Source: Cymodocea nodosa
Lineage: Eukaryota > Streptophyta > Magnoliopsida > Alismatales > Cymodoceaceae
Assembly (NCBI GenBank): GCA_036874045.1
Contig: CM072341.1
Location: 16,876,501-16,940,500, forward strand
DNA: 64,000 nt
Direction of reading: 5' to 3'
Part shown: one piece after another, positions 25,559-36,555 of the stretch
Numbering within the stretch: position 1 is the stretch's first letter
Layout of the letters: every line of letters begins with the position of its first letter
Program-made: the position numbers and the translations under genes
Notes under the pieces: model-generated
Databases searched by the model: none
Seen by the model: only the letters and a program-made list of their open reading frames with translations
What the model was told of the DNA's origin: nothing

Positions 25559-25929
25559 TCATGGACACTTGGGTTTGTTCTTGTTGGAGACCATGTCCCT
25601 GTAGCAGGGGCACTCGTCCTTGTTCCCGTAGGTACCGGAGGGCACGCAGTTGCAACGGCTGCAGCACACGCCGCAGTACCTGAGGCACCTGCCCATGATC
25701 CCCGCCTTAGCGCACCGGACCTTGCACTTGGTGTCGCAGAACGCTGCACCATAAAACACCATCAGCTCTCTCTTCATAAATATTGGGTTTGATCCTTTGC
25801 TACTCTAGTAGTGTGATGGCATGCATGTGTACCTGATCCTGAAGCTTGGAGATAGAAAGAAGAGAGACACAGGAGGAGGAGGAGGAGAAGGCCCGAGGTG
25901 ATGGGGAGGAGTGCTGACAACCTCTTCAT
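25559..25929 (-). CDS. GASA/snakin cysteine-rich secreted peptide
   Basis: Two exons on the minus strand: 25929-25833 and 25743-25559, intron 89 bp, giving 93 aa. Residues 1 to about 30 are a signal peptide with a run of seven Leu. The mature part begins near AFCDTKC and contains the full GASA domain: twelve cysteines in the family spacing (CxxxCxxxC, CxxxCxxCCxxCxC, then CPCY and a C-terminal KCP). There is almost no variable linker, so the mature peptide is essentially the GASA domain alone, as in snakin-2-like short members. Such peptides are secreted and linked to gibberellin-responsive growth and antimicrobial defence; which applies here cannot be told from sequence. A TATA box lies about 80 bp upstream of the ATG. 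Confidence 0.95.
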
Positions 25930-26007
25930 GGTGATGCTGGACTTCTACTGTGGGGTGGTCAAGGTGGTGTTTGGTAAGTTGGAGGGGAGTGGTGATGATC
26001 GATCCCT

Positions 26008-26016
26008 TTATTTATA
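26008..26016 (-). promoter_or_regulatory. TATA box of the GASA gene
   Basis: TATAAATAA on the minus strand, 79-87 bp upstream of the ATG at 25929, followed by GGGATCGATC. Spacing suits a short 5' UTR. Confidence 0.6.
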
Positions 26017-26019
26017 GGA

Positions 26020-27400
26020 GCTTCAGAGGCTGCTAGAGGAGGATGGGTTGGAATTGAGCTGGCAGCAGTGGAGTGAGAAGAGGAAGAAGAAGATGATTTG
26101 TAGAAGTAATTGTAATACTTGATGAACGTACCAAGTCATAGTTATAAAAACACAATTTGATTGACGTATTTATTAGTTTGCATTGGAGTGCAGTGCAGTG
26201 CGCGCCAGACGTCCACAGACCCATCGAAGCAGCGGAATCAGTAGTTGGGCTCCATAAACATAATAAAGACTGCCCTCGATCTCCAACCCCACGCGGTTTG
26301 TAGATTCCCACTTCTACCTGCTTTACCGGCTACTTTGACCAACTGTAATTAATATAATTTAATTGGTATATATATATATATTACCATCATGATGCTGATT
26401 TGGTGAATCTTTTGTTCCCCGTCACGGTAAAATAAATCTAGTTGACGGAACATTCTAGACGTCCATGCATGGACTGTGGAGCGTATGCGTCGTCATCTGA
26501 ACTGGGATAAGCAATGAAGACAGGCCGATTTACCTGTTCTCTCTTCCCGAGCACTGGTTGTGGATTAAACGTTGAATTCAATTTCAAACACGATCATTAT
26601 CATCAAATTAAATATCTTTGCTTGTACGTACTGTGCCATACATGGCCACGGTTACCGTGTTAACCCAATCCTAATTAACTTGTGTAAAACTTGGGTGCCC
26701 AATTAGACATATCCGTGGGTTTTAATTGGGCACATCACTGATGTCCACCAAAATGACAGCATGCGTTTTTATTAGCTCATTAAGGCCGTAGATCTACCTT
26801 GCGCGCACGTGGCAGGTTTTTTTCCCAATAACCACACACACCTGTGGAAGGAAGCAAACAAGCAAGAGGGGCACCTGGTTGGAGTGAAAATCGCCATGAG
26901 ACCCACATACTTGCCTTGAATCTGATGAATAAGGCTAATTAACAAGGATTTGAGACTTCTCTCGGAGCATCCAAACCCCTCCCCTAGTCGTAGCTCTTGT
27001 CTACCTTGTGCGTGTTCATCCTGAACAATCATCAGCATCGGAGAGTCCCAGAGCGCTCTCATAACTCTCCACCACAGTGACCTTACCTCAGATGAGGTAT
27101 ACATACCTTGGAGCTTCTTCCTAGACTATAAGTTTAGATCGGAGCTTATCAGAGGACAGTTGCGAAAAGATTCACATGCATTGCAAATATTGTCGACAAT
27201 AAATGATGTTTGCACAAATATAAGAACCCAAGAATCATGGTATAGACTACAAGTTCTCCTCACTTTTGTTTTACATCGTGTGGTTACATTTGGAATCCAA
27301 CAATTCAGCGCGGGTTATATTTACAAGGCATGGATATGAATTTGGATTCTAATGAAAATGTACGTAGAGTGGACATGAATTTGACGGTGAACCATAAAGT
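26020..27400. other. spacer upstream of the GASA gene, no gene recognised
   Basis: Mixed-composition spacer between two genes on the minus strand. It should hold the GASA promoter and, at its right end, the 3' flank of the LRR-WD40 gene. An open frame at 26772-27104 (minus) resembles nothing I know. Confidence 0.4.
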
Positions 27401-27407
27401 ATAAACA

Positions 27408-30400
27408 TCAGCCACCCATGCGATTGGAAGGATGCCAAAGCTCAACGCAAGAATCTTCTTCTTCCGAAACGCCAGAACCTAACAAGTTAACCTACAAAAG
27501 AATTTTCAGTGCAATGAGAAAGGCATCAATACTTGCTGTCTTGTAGCTACTACATCAAGGAGTTGTACTATATAAGTACCCTTATAATCTCAGATTTGGA
27601 AGTGGGGCGCAAGTATGTTGCTAACACGCTCATATGGAAAGCCTGAATCAATATGAGTATATAAGTTAGAAAAAAGATACCAGATTAGCAGACCTCTAAA
27701 TTAGCAAATAAAACGCTCAATCTAGCTGTAGTCATGAATCCCTATGGAAGGTCGGCCAATGAACTAAGCATTACACGAAGTTTTACCATGCTCTCCACTA
27801 ATTAGCGTCAAATTGTCATAAAAAACTAAGGCCCTGTTTGAAACTACTTGGTTGTAGTTTTTGAGATTTTAGCTTCTGGATCCTAAACAAGGCGTGAGAT
27901 TCAACTTCCCGTAAAAACTGTATTATCTGGTATCATTTAACATAGTTCACTTCCCAGCTTCGCCAAAAGCCAGGTTCAACCACTTAGGGGGTCTTTAATT
28001 GTTTTTTTTCCAATTCCGTTAGTGATGAACCCAATGTTCACATGAAATTTAATTTAAAAGTTAAGATACCGTATGGGATTATTTCCAGACAAACTTCTAG
28101 GAATCCTTCTAGAGAAGCTATAGGTTTTCAGAAGTGGTTTCAGATGAGGCATGAGGATTTGATTTCCAAGAAAAGCTCTAACTTCTAGATTCCAGAGTTC
28201 TAGTTCATTTCTCAGATTCTCCAAAAATTAAATTCAACCAAAATTATTATAATAGGAGTTGAAAATTTTGTTTCCAGGTTGATCCATGTCATTTGCTATT
28301 TACCAAATAAACCAAATGGTATTTATAGAGGATGTCATTATAATAGTTTCCTAATGATATTTAATAAGAAGCTAAATTAAGAATCCATATGATCCTTTTT
28401 CTCACCAAAGAAACTTATAGACATCAATCCTAGAAACTAGATTTTGACTTCTTTTTTTCTAGAAACTAGCTTCTCCAGAAGTAATTCCAAATAATACCCA
28501 AACATTTAAGTTTATAACCATAGTCAAAATCTATTATAAACTATAAGGTCCTTCATTTATCGAAGAAACATTTAGTCAATCTAGAAGCCAACTTGACAAA
28601 AGACTCTCAAAAGTTAGTTTTCGGCATTGTTCTCAAATACAAACTTCCCTAGAAGAATTTCAGAATGGCACTCAATGCATAGAATCTTGAGTAAAGTGGT
28701 TATCTCAACTCAAGCAGTCGATTTGAGAAGCTTTGGCATGATAAAGAAAAGAAGGTGGGAGTTCATTTTTCTTTTTAAAAAATGACAGTCAACACAGATA
28801 TTTCATCCAATCAAGGAAAAAGTATATAAATTCCTAATTGTAGAATTCATTTTCCAACATGCACATTCAAGCGACATGTTCCAACTTTAGGATTTCTGCC
28901 ATCAACACTAATTTCAACCTTCTACATGAAAATAGTCTCTTAAGCACAACATTAAAGAGAAAACCAAAGGATAAATTCGCAACATGGGCAAAGGAGAAAA
29001 TAGGCTTTGATATAAGAAACAGGACCAGGAATATTAACTTTTGTCTTTTGCACTGATAAGAGGATAGCATAAAAGAAGGAAAAAAGAACAGGAAAACATC
29101 CATAATGGATGAAGTTACTTAAGAATCGGTGCATCAAAAGAATAGCAGATGTCTGCGGCACCAGTAAAACTAGAAAACAGAGAATATGGTTATGTTATTA
29201 AATGGGATTATATTTTTGAATTAAAAATTTCAAGCAGCTTGTAATTTCTTACCCTAAATGGATCCCCCCGTAAAGACTGAACAAAAAGAGAATTTCTTGA
29301 GCCTTTCCCCTGTACAGGAAAAGAGTCAGTTAGAGGGAAAAACCAATGATTGGTAAAAATAATCTTCTAATATCAATAGATCAAAAAGAAATTGTCCATT
29401 ACATATAGCATGGTAAATGCTAGGTATATGCAACGTAATATGAGATTATCTTAAACTAATGAATGACTGGATCACCAATATGTCAAATTAGTTGGATACC
29501 ACGGCAGTTTTTTATATACAACAATTAGCCATCATCTGCAGTAGTACAGAGAAATTTACATTGAGAATGTCGGTAAATGAGATTCACATTCACATAGCCC
29601 ACAAAATCAAAGCCAACAAACTTATTTTCATGAACATTTCACAGTTACCTACTTACGTTGTGTGAACTGATAAGATGCCATTATTGACCACATACCTGTA
29701 AATATATGTCCCTGAGACGCCTCCCTGTTTGAGCACAGCAAACACGGACAACATTCTCCTCAGAACTACCACTAATTATATAGTCTCTTCCATTCATATA
29801 ATATGAGCGTGTGTAATTGTGAGCACTTCCAGTAGAAACAATGTTGAATGATGTATGAATCCTCCCATCCACAGCCAAATGCTGTTTAACCTGTGCAATA
29901 TTCATTTAGGCATCAAAAGTGTGAAACCCAGGAAAATACAAATTTAAACCTTGTTGAGCAGTTACCTCATTATCAACAGCTGATGATAGCAGATACTGAT
30001 CATCAGGAGAGAAACATACCATCACATTTCCTCTTGAGCTAGAAGTTGTGAAACATGGCCTAAATAGTCCCTGCCTAAAGTCCCACATCTTGATCTCCTG
30101 ATCAAAAGATGCTGTCGCAAATATGCTTGGAGAATGGTGGGAAAATTTAACAACATTAATATGTTCTGCATGTAAGTCTCTAAAGACCTCCAGGCACCTT
30201 CCACTGCCAATGTCATATAAAGCTACATGTTTTGTGAAACCACTAGCTAGAAACAGTTGATCAGTTGAATTTACATGTACCGATGTCAAATGCTCAAAGT
30301 TGTCAAAAGCAACAGGAACAGCATCAAGACCCCAGTATCTATCAGTAAAAACCGACGAAAGTTGAGATATGTCATACAACTTCAAAGAACCATCATCTGA

Positions 30401-33400
30401 ACCAGCAATAAGCTGCCATTGAATAACAAAGATAGGAAGTTACAAACTGAAATTATGAAGTAATGATTAATGAAATCTAAAAACATTGAACTGAATAATT
30501 TTTTTTGAATGGAAAGAATCATAAATAAGTTTTGTCAGCTATTAAGGATTGGCCTTTTAAGGAGTGTGGATGGTGAAAAATCATTAACGATCATGAGGGG
30601 TCTGGTCAAACATTCGATGGCTAATTGAGACTAGTGGAAGTGGTCTCAAGCATAGAGGATTTGCAACAACATCAGTGGAACATGGTCTCAAAAATTTTGA
30701 AATATCATCCCATATCGAAGGAGCTATCACATGTGCTGGTGGTGGTGGGAGATCAATCATCTCCACCTAAAAAAGATGGTAGTATACTAGTATCCAAGTA
30801 GTTGCCTTCAGTTTGGAAAGCAAAGCTGATACAGCTTTGCAGAATTTCCTCCAAAATCCAATTTTCCACATGACTGATATGGTAGAGTTGGGTACTAATT
30901 GATGATGCTCTCTAAAAACGTGGGTGGCTTTTGGCTAGCAGATGCTACTTCTGTTACTCTGATTCTGAGTCCTTTAAACACTTGTTCTTCTCATGTGCAA
31001 AAATGATTTGGTGGTGGGAAAGATCACTTTGGCCATGATGAGGCTCCATTCACCAAATTGATAATTTATGGTGAGAACAGATGGAATCTAGGAAGTGCAA
31101 GGGAGGACAAGATTCATTTTTGATATGGTCCCTCATGCTACATTGCTAATGAGAAGCCAAAGAGTGAATCAAAAAGAGGCTTGCTCAGGCATTAGCTGGC
31201 CTGAGGTGGAATTATCACTTGTCATTGAAGGGTCTGCTCCTGCTGCATGTGAAGCTATGTTGGACTCACGTATATGCTCCTGGTTCTAAGGATTTCAATT
31301 TCATATAGGACTTTGGTAAGCTGAAAAACTGACACACATCCATAAAATTACAGTATGTCAAAGTCATGCTGGTTAAAGTATGATAAAGAAAATCACCTTT
31401 TGTTAACAAATAATCATGTTGACGTTGGTTTCAATGTTGCTTTGATAATTCAAAAAGCTAACACATTTTGTCAACATGCGTCAGGTTTAATTTTGTGCCC
31501 AGTTTAACATAATTGTTAGCTATTAGATAGGGCTCACTGTCATGACCTATGAATATTTTTCTTGTCTGTCTTTTTCCTCGTGTTTACTTTTGGTCTGGTG
31601 TGTTTTTGTTTTGCATTTCCTTTTGGTCTTCTATTCTTTGTCCATCATGCTGATAGGCCATTTTTGTAATCCTTTATTTGGTTTTAATGTAATTTTTTCT
31701 CGATTGCTCAAATAAATAAATAAATAAGTTGTCCCCCACAGCAGCTAGACACCAAGAATACTGAGTATTCCTCAAGACCCTAAACTAATAATTAAGTACT
31801 AAAATAAACAAGAAATAATATAAATGGAAATCAACTGCTTTCTGGAAATTATCAGGATATTACCTTGGATGGGTATTGTTTAAGCCAACAGAGTCCTAAA
31901 ATACTCTGTAGTGCACCAGTGGATGGAACATATCCCACAACATTTCCAGTTTCATGGTTGATGACAACTATTTCACCATCAAGAGTGCCAAAGACCAGAA
32001 GAGCAGTGTCAGAGGGATGATATTCAAATTGCCTTGGACAGAAAGTCCTTGATTCTTCTCTTGAAATAATTCTAAACTTGGAAAATGGATTTAAACATGG
32101 CCATGGACAGGAATTTACTTTTGCAGCAGACAAAGACCTGGAGGAAGAATAACTACTAGAATAAAGTGGTTGCTTCAGATGAGAAGAGCTTCTCAAAGTA
32201 CCGCCCATTCCAATCTCACGATTTTTCAAAATGCTAACCACACTTTCTTTGCTTGATCTGTTATAAGGTGATTGTTCAAAATGTTCATTAACGATAGCCT
32301 TAGCCTTGTTCCTCTCTTCATCATTTATTGGTATGTTATCTAAAACTTTCAAATGGGGTAAGGAAGCCACCATATATTGTCTATAGAATTCCTCAAAGCA
32401 AATGGGTGATGGATGATGGGAAACATGCTTTTTTAGAGAATGATCAATTGCTCTGGCTAAGATCCCAATACCAGTTCTAGAATGCTCTTCATTTCTATTC
32501 AGGATTAAGCTGGCAGATGTGTGTTCATCAGGGTGACTGTGATCATGGAGTTCAATATAGGAACTGAATAGTGGAAAATCACTGTTCAAGTCTTCAAACA
32601 TGTCCACATCATGAAATTCACTTATATTTTCGGAAGAATTAGCATCTTCAGGTTGCTGAACAGGGATTTCTTTAGTTGTGCTGCTGATTGGTGCACTATG
32701 AGCAGTTTGACTGGATAAGCTTTCCAAGTTGATGTCTAAGTCCACATCAAGAGCAAGTTGAGATGACCTCCCCAACAAACTACCCAGATCTTGATAACCA
32801 GAAAAATCTACTTCACTGTCAAGAGAATCCTCAGATGGGCTATGAAGGGAATTACTTGTGAAAGAATCATCTGAAAGAAAATAATTCCGAGCTACATCAG
32901 CAACATGATACTGAGTACTTGGAAAGCTAATCCTTTCACTGAATACAGATGACTTTAATGTACTGCACAGTTGTCCAGGGTAGAACAACATACCCTGCTG
33001 ACCTTGAGGAATTGTCTCATATGCAAAAGGAACATTCTCAAGACCAGATATTTTGGGGCATGGCCCTGTGTTGTGACAACACAAACAATTTTGAAAGCGC
33101 AGCTCTATCAAAGAAGGAAGTTTTGATAGTGCAGAACTTGTCATCCACAGATTGGCAATTTGTGTTTCACACATGGAAAGTCGCATCAGATTAGGCATGC
33201 AATTGAAGCAAGCAGGTGTAAAACTGGCAAGATAAATACTGAAATCCAATATAAGTGTATGCAACTGTGGAAAATACCCAGTCACATTGAGCTTACTGAT
33301 AGGAGAGCAAGTCAAGTATAGTATTTGACAAGCCAAGCCCCTCTGGCAGATATCACTAAGAGAAATAGAAATTTACTTGATTAGACTCCCATTCAAGCTT

Positions 33401-35690
33401 GTAAGGAAAATATTCAACCTATAACCCATGAACAAAGTCCAGATGTAATTATTAACTCCAAAATAATATCGCATGATGAATTACCCTACATTCATATATC
33501 ATAACATTCATGGATAGTAAAGAAAGACAATTTTATAGACACCAAAAGATATGGATAGTTCAAACACTAAGAAAACCATAAAATTATTGTAAACAAAAAT
33601 AATTCATGGATGTCTAGGTACCCATGATGACCTTTAAGGAAATTTTGGTAAAATGTATCTCTTACATAGTGAAAGATGAATAATTGAATATGCTAATAAA
33701 AATGCCTACATTGAAGTGAAAGCAACAGCACAAATCAAAGAAACATGCATTTTAAGCTTTAAAACGTACATTCTGTTCTTCTCTAACTTATACCAGACGT
33801 ATCAACATTTCTGCACATCTTTGCAATCACACATTTTGGGCACATCATTCAATGAATTCAGGCCGAACAAAAGTATTGGCATTAGTTCAACATGTCTATT
33901 GACACTTGCTTTTCCTTTTGTTTATTGCCTTACTTTCTCTTTAACTGTTAACGATTGCTATTACTGTCAAATGTATGTGTTCAAGTATTTTACCAAATGA
34001 TGGTTTTACCTTTTTCAATGATTTAATGAACATGAATAAAATGCAATAACCAAGTAATGAGAATTCTAGTCATTTAGCAAATGGTTTGTTTGAATAGAAA
34101 CTTAGGAGATAGTTTTAAAAAACCATATTAGCAAACCACAGAAGTTTGCGATAAATGCCTGTTCCTTAATTATGTGGCTATTAGCAGTTGGACAAACTGT
34201 GAATGAGCATATGTAAGAGCACAAGTCTCGTTGCCATAATTTTGCTCTCCAGATGATACTTCAAATTTACAATGACATTTGATAACCATATTAAGATACC
34301 GAGCCTTGGAGGATTGACATGGAATTTAAAACATGTGGTTTTGAATATGAAATATAACATGTCCATACAATTTACTAGGATGATTAAAAGTCAATGCTTG
34401 ATTTTATGTTTCAAATTGGAGTACATTTGCAAGTAAAGATAATAAAGGAACTTAAATTCAATTAATGGCACACTCTTCATTTCACATTGAATCATGATTG
34501 CTGGAGTCAACTTTCAATCCAGTTCCATGTGCTAACTACACTCTCACACGATCTAGGATCTCAGTGTACTTAAGATCATACAGTGGTCCTTAAAGTCTAC
34601 ATATTGCACAATTCAACATTCAAAAATCACTAACAAGTAACAACAGTTGGAAGATTTGCAAAAAAAACATGAATCCATGAAAAGAACAAACAAGCATGAG
34701 TTAAAGTAGTTGTAGCATGCTGCAGAAAAGATTGAAATGTAAAGAAAGTTCTTCAATGAAAAATACACCTACCGCAAAATGTCCTTCCAAAATAACCAAT
34801 CATATAGATCAACAATGCGGAGTTTCTGGTTGATTGTACGAAGCAGAGAAAGAACATATCTTCCTTTGAATGGGGAACCAGGTGATTCCTGGCGTACATC
34901 AACTACATCAATTCCAGAAAGATTGCTAGCGGAAAATGCCTCCATAAGTGGGAAGAAATCATGGTGTGCAAGCTGATCTATGAAGATCTCGAACACACAT
35001 AATTCATAGCAAGATCTTTGATCCTTAACCTGGAAAAGTCCCAGAAATACTTTCAATGGAAATGAAGCAATGTGATTCCCTAAGTTGATAAAAAGAAGAT
35101 TTGCAAAAAGAAAGTTTAGTTTTTATACATTTTGCATCATTATGAAGTGTGAATAAATAAGAAAATGAAGATTGGCAGGCTATCAGTGGATCCAGAAATC
35201 GAGAAGGTGATGTTTTCACAGCGTGAACCTAGAAAATGGTACTTTGAAATATTCTCCAAATTAAATTTAACAAGGAATTGTTCATGAAAGCAAACAAAAC
35301 ATCTTAAAAGTTACAACGTTTGAGCTACAAACTAATCCACAACCACAATGACATAACCAAAACTACAATTTTCCACACTACTTCCATTACAATGGCAATA
35401 ATATCGTATACTAAAACAATCACTTATAAAAAATCTAATGGCAGAAATGACGATCCACATAAATGCAGCACGTGTCAACCAACCTTGGCAAAACTCTCCA
35501 GAACGGAAGGATTCGGAAGCACGTCCTGCCTCCGACAACATTCAAGGTACCTAAAAAGAAAGAAAGGAAACATTATCAAAAAAATTCATCAGATGGAACA
35601 TAATGAGGGAAATCGATCTCTGTCAATGAAAAATTGGAAATGCAGAGAGAGATGATACCTTGATTCCAGGTGGGATGCGTCCAGCTCCAT
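27408..35690 (-). CDS. LRR plus WD40-repeat protein with a DWD box
   Basis: Nine exons on the minus strand: 35690-35659, 35550-35484, 35029-34773, 33355-31864, 30412-29966, 29890-29696, 29309-29253, 27642-27580, 27491-27408; 897 aa, all in phase. Residues about 105-210 hold leucine-rich repeats (for example LNVTGYFPQLHTLILDF). A long Ser/Asp/Glu-rich acidic linker follows (about 240-400), then LPHLKVLDNIPINDEERNKA, an LRR-cap-like motif, and from about 540 a WD40 region (FGTLDGEIVVINHETG, IAGSDDGSLKLYD, FSPDDQYLLSSA, ISGSSEENVVRV). Residues 714-729, FATASFDQEIKMWDFR, fit every fixed position of the DWD box used by WD40 proteins to bind DDB1 in CUL4 ubiquitin ligases. The C-terminus, MSVLATYLRPTSKSEIIR then VNLLGSG...MGG, matches plant homologues and is reached only by splicing over 1.6 kb. 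I recognise the family as an uncharacterised plant LRR/transducin protein; its biological role is unknown. Confidence 0.88.
28071..28503. mobile_element. MITE-like element in LRR-WD40 intron 7 (~433 bp)
   Basis: The left end GTATGGGATTATTTCC and the reverse complement of the right end, GTTTGGGTATTATTTGG, form imperfect inverted repeats, each followed by an ACTTCT-type block. There is no coding capacity. The adjoining 27.83-28.0 kb, starting TAAGGCCCTGTTTG, looks like the end of a second element. Superfamily uncertain. Confidence 0.45.
30540..31727 (+). mobile_element. truncated L1-type LINE in LRR-WD40 intron 4
   Basis: Plus-strand translation at 30.9-31.03 kb gives KRGWLLASRCYFCYSDSES, then HLFFSCAKMIWWW, the zf-RVT zinc-binding block found at the C-terminus of plant LINE reverse transcriptases. 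A T-rich 3'-UTR-like stretch follows and ends at 31711-31726 in an AATAAATAAATAAATA tail. Only the 3' part is present, as is usual for LINEs, and it contains stops. It lies antisense to the host gene. Confidence 0.7.
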
Positions 35691-35732
35691 GGCACTGTAC
35701 GCTGAAGACGGGGGCAGATCGATTGGAAGAGG

Positions 35733-35766
35733 AGGAGGAGGAGGTGGAGGTGGAGGTGGAGGAGGA
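35733..35766. repeat. (GGA/GGT)n repeat in the 5' UTR of the LRR-WD40 gene
   Basis: GAGGAGGAGG and GTGGAGGTGG runs 45-75 bp upstream of the ATG at 35690. On the minus strand this is a CCTCC-rich 5'-UTR tract, common in plant promoters and leaders. It creates false Pro-rich and Gly-rich frames. Confidence 0.7.
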
Positions 35767-35769
35767 GAT

Positions 35770-36555
35770 AGGGCCGCAGAGAGGCGGAAGGGAAGGAGAT
35801 CACGGCATGGGGGAGTCGATGTTGGCGCTGCAGAGGAGAGGATAAGAATGGGGCACCCCCTACGAAGTCGTACGTAGTGGAAACGACACTGGAAGAAGGG
35901 GAGAGCGGCATTTTTCATGTAAACCCTTGCATTTTGTTGAATTGTCTTATCGGACGTGGACGAAGTCGGCTGGCTCTCAATTCCGGTTACATTATTATTT
36001 ACGTACCTCATGTATTATCATTTTTATCATAAATTCTTGGTATTATCTTAAATATAGATGCTTTTCTTTTCTTTTTGTGAAATGATCTTCTTAATTTCCA
36101 TCCGAATCTTGTTTTCAAAATTAAAATGGCTGTTCATATACATCTGTCGGTTTTCCATTCTTTTGGGTTTTGGTTTAACTCCTTTATAACAGATCTAGAT
36201 ATAGATATGTACTTATTACTAAATATTAAAAAATATTGATGAAAAAGTCAAACCATCACATAGATGATGGATATAGATACGGATAAGTGTTTGTTATTAA
36301 GAAATATTAATGGAGATCGTAGTCAAACGAGAGAAGAAGAGTCGATGGATATTCACACGCAGTTTAGGGATTTCAACGCAAAAATCGACAACCACCGAGG
36401 ATTAAGCAACATGGTGGCTATTTTTATCGAATATATTAATAAATACTTTGGTTGTGGACCCACCGCTGGATTGAGGATTGAGGAGAATTCAATGCAAAAG
36501 CCGTGCTTGTCGGGCACTCCCGTGAGGCAATTCTCCTTCGTACACTATTGGTTCC
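35770..36555. other. spacer between the LRR-WD40 promoter and the Harbinger relic
   Basis: The first 150 bases are the likely promoter of the minus-strand gene. An open plus-strand frame at 36264-36638 runs into the transposon terminus and shows no family resemblance. Otherwise AT-rich with nothing recognised. Confidence 0.4.

Noticed and set aside
25255-25777. Lys/Glu/Arg-rich and Ser/Phe/Leu-rich open frames around 25.4 kb
   Set aside because: Produced by the AAAG microsatellite and by wrong frames of the GASA exon.
26772-27104. 110-aa minus-strand open frame
   Set aside because: No family resemblance, no neighbouring exon in phase, no promoter signal.
29134-29169. Short terminal exon ending HLLFF for the LRR-WD40 gene
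   Set aside because: In phase, but the conserved C-terminal exons at 27642 and 27491 fit the family; kept only as a possible isoform.
35025-35235. Alternative exon reading VHAVKTSPSRF in the LRR-WD40 gene
   Set aside because: It has a fair acceptor, but the exon starting at 35029 gives the continuation expected from homologues and keeps phase.
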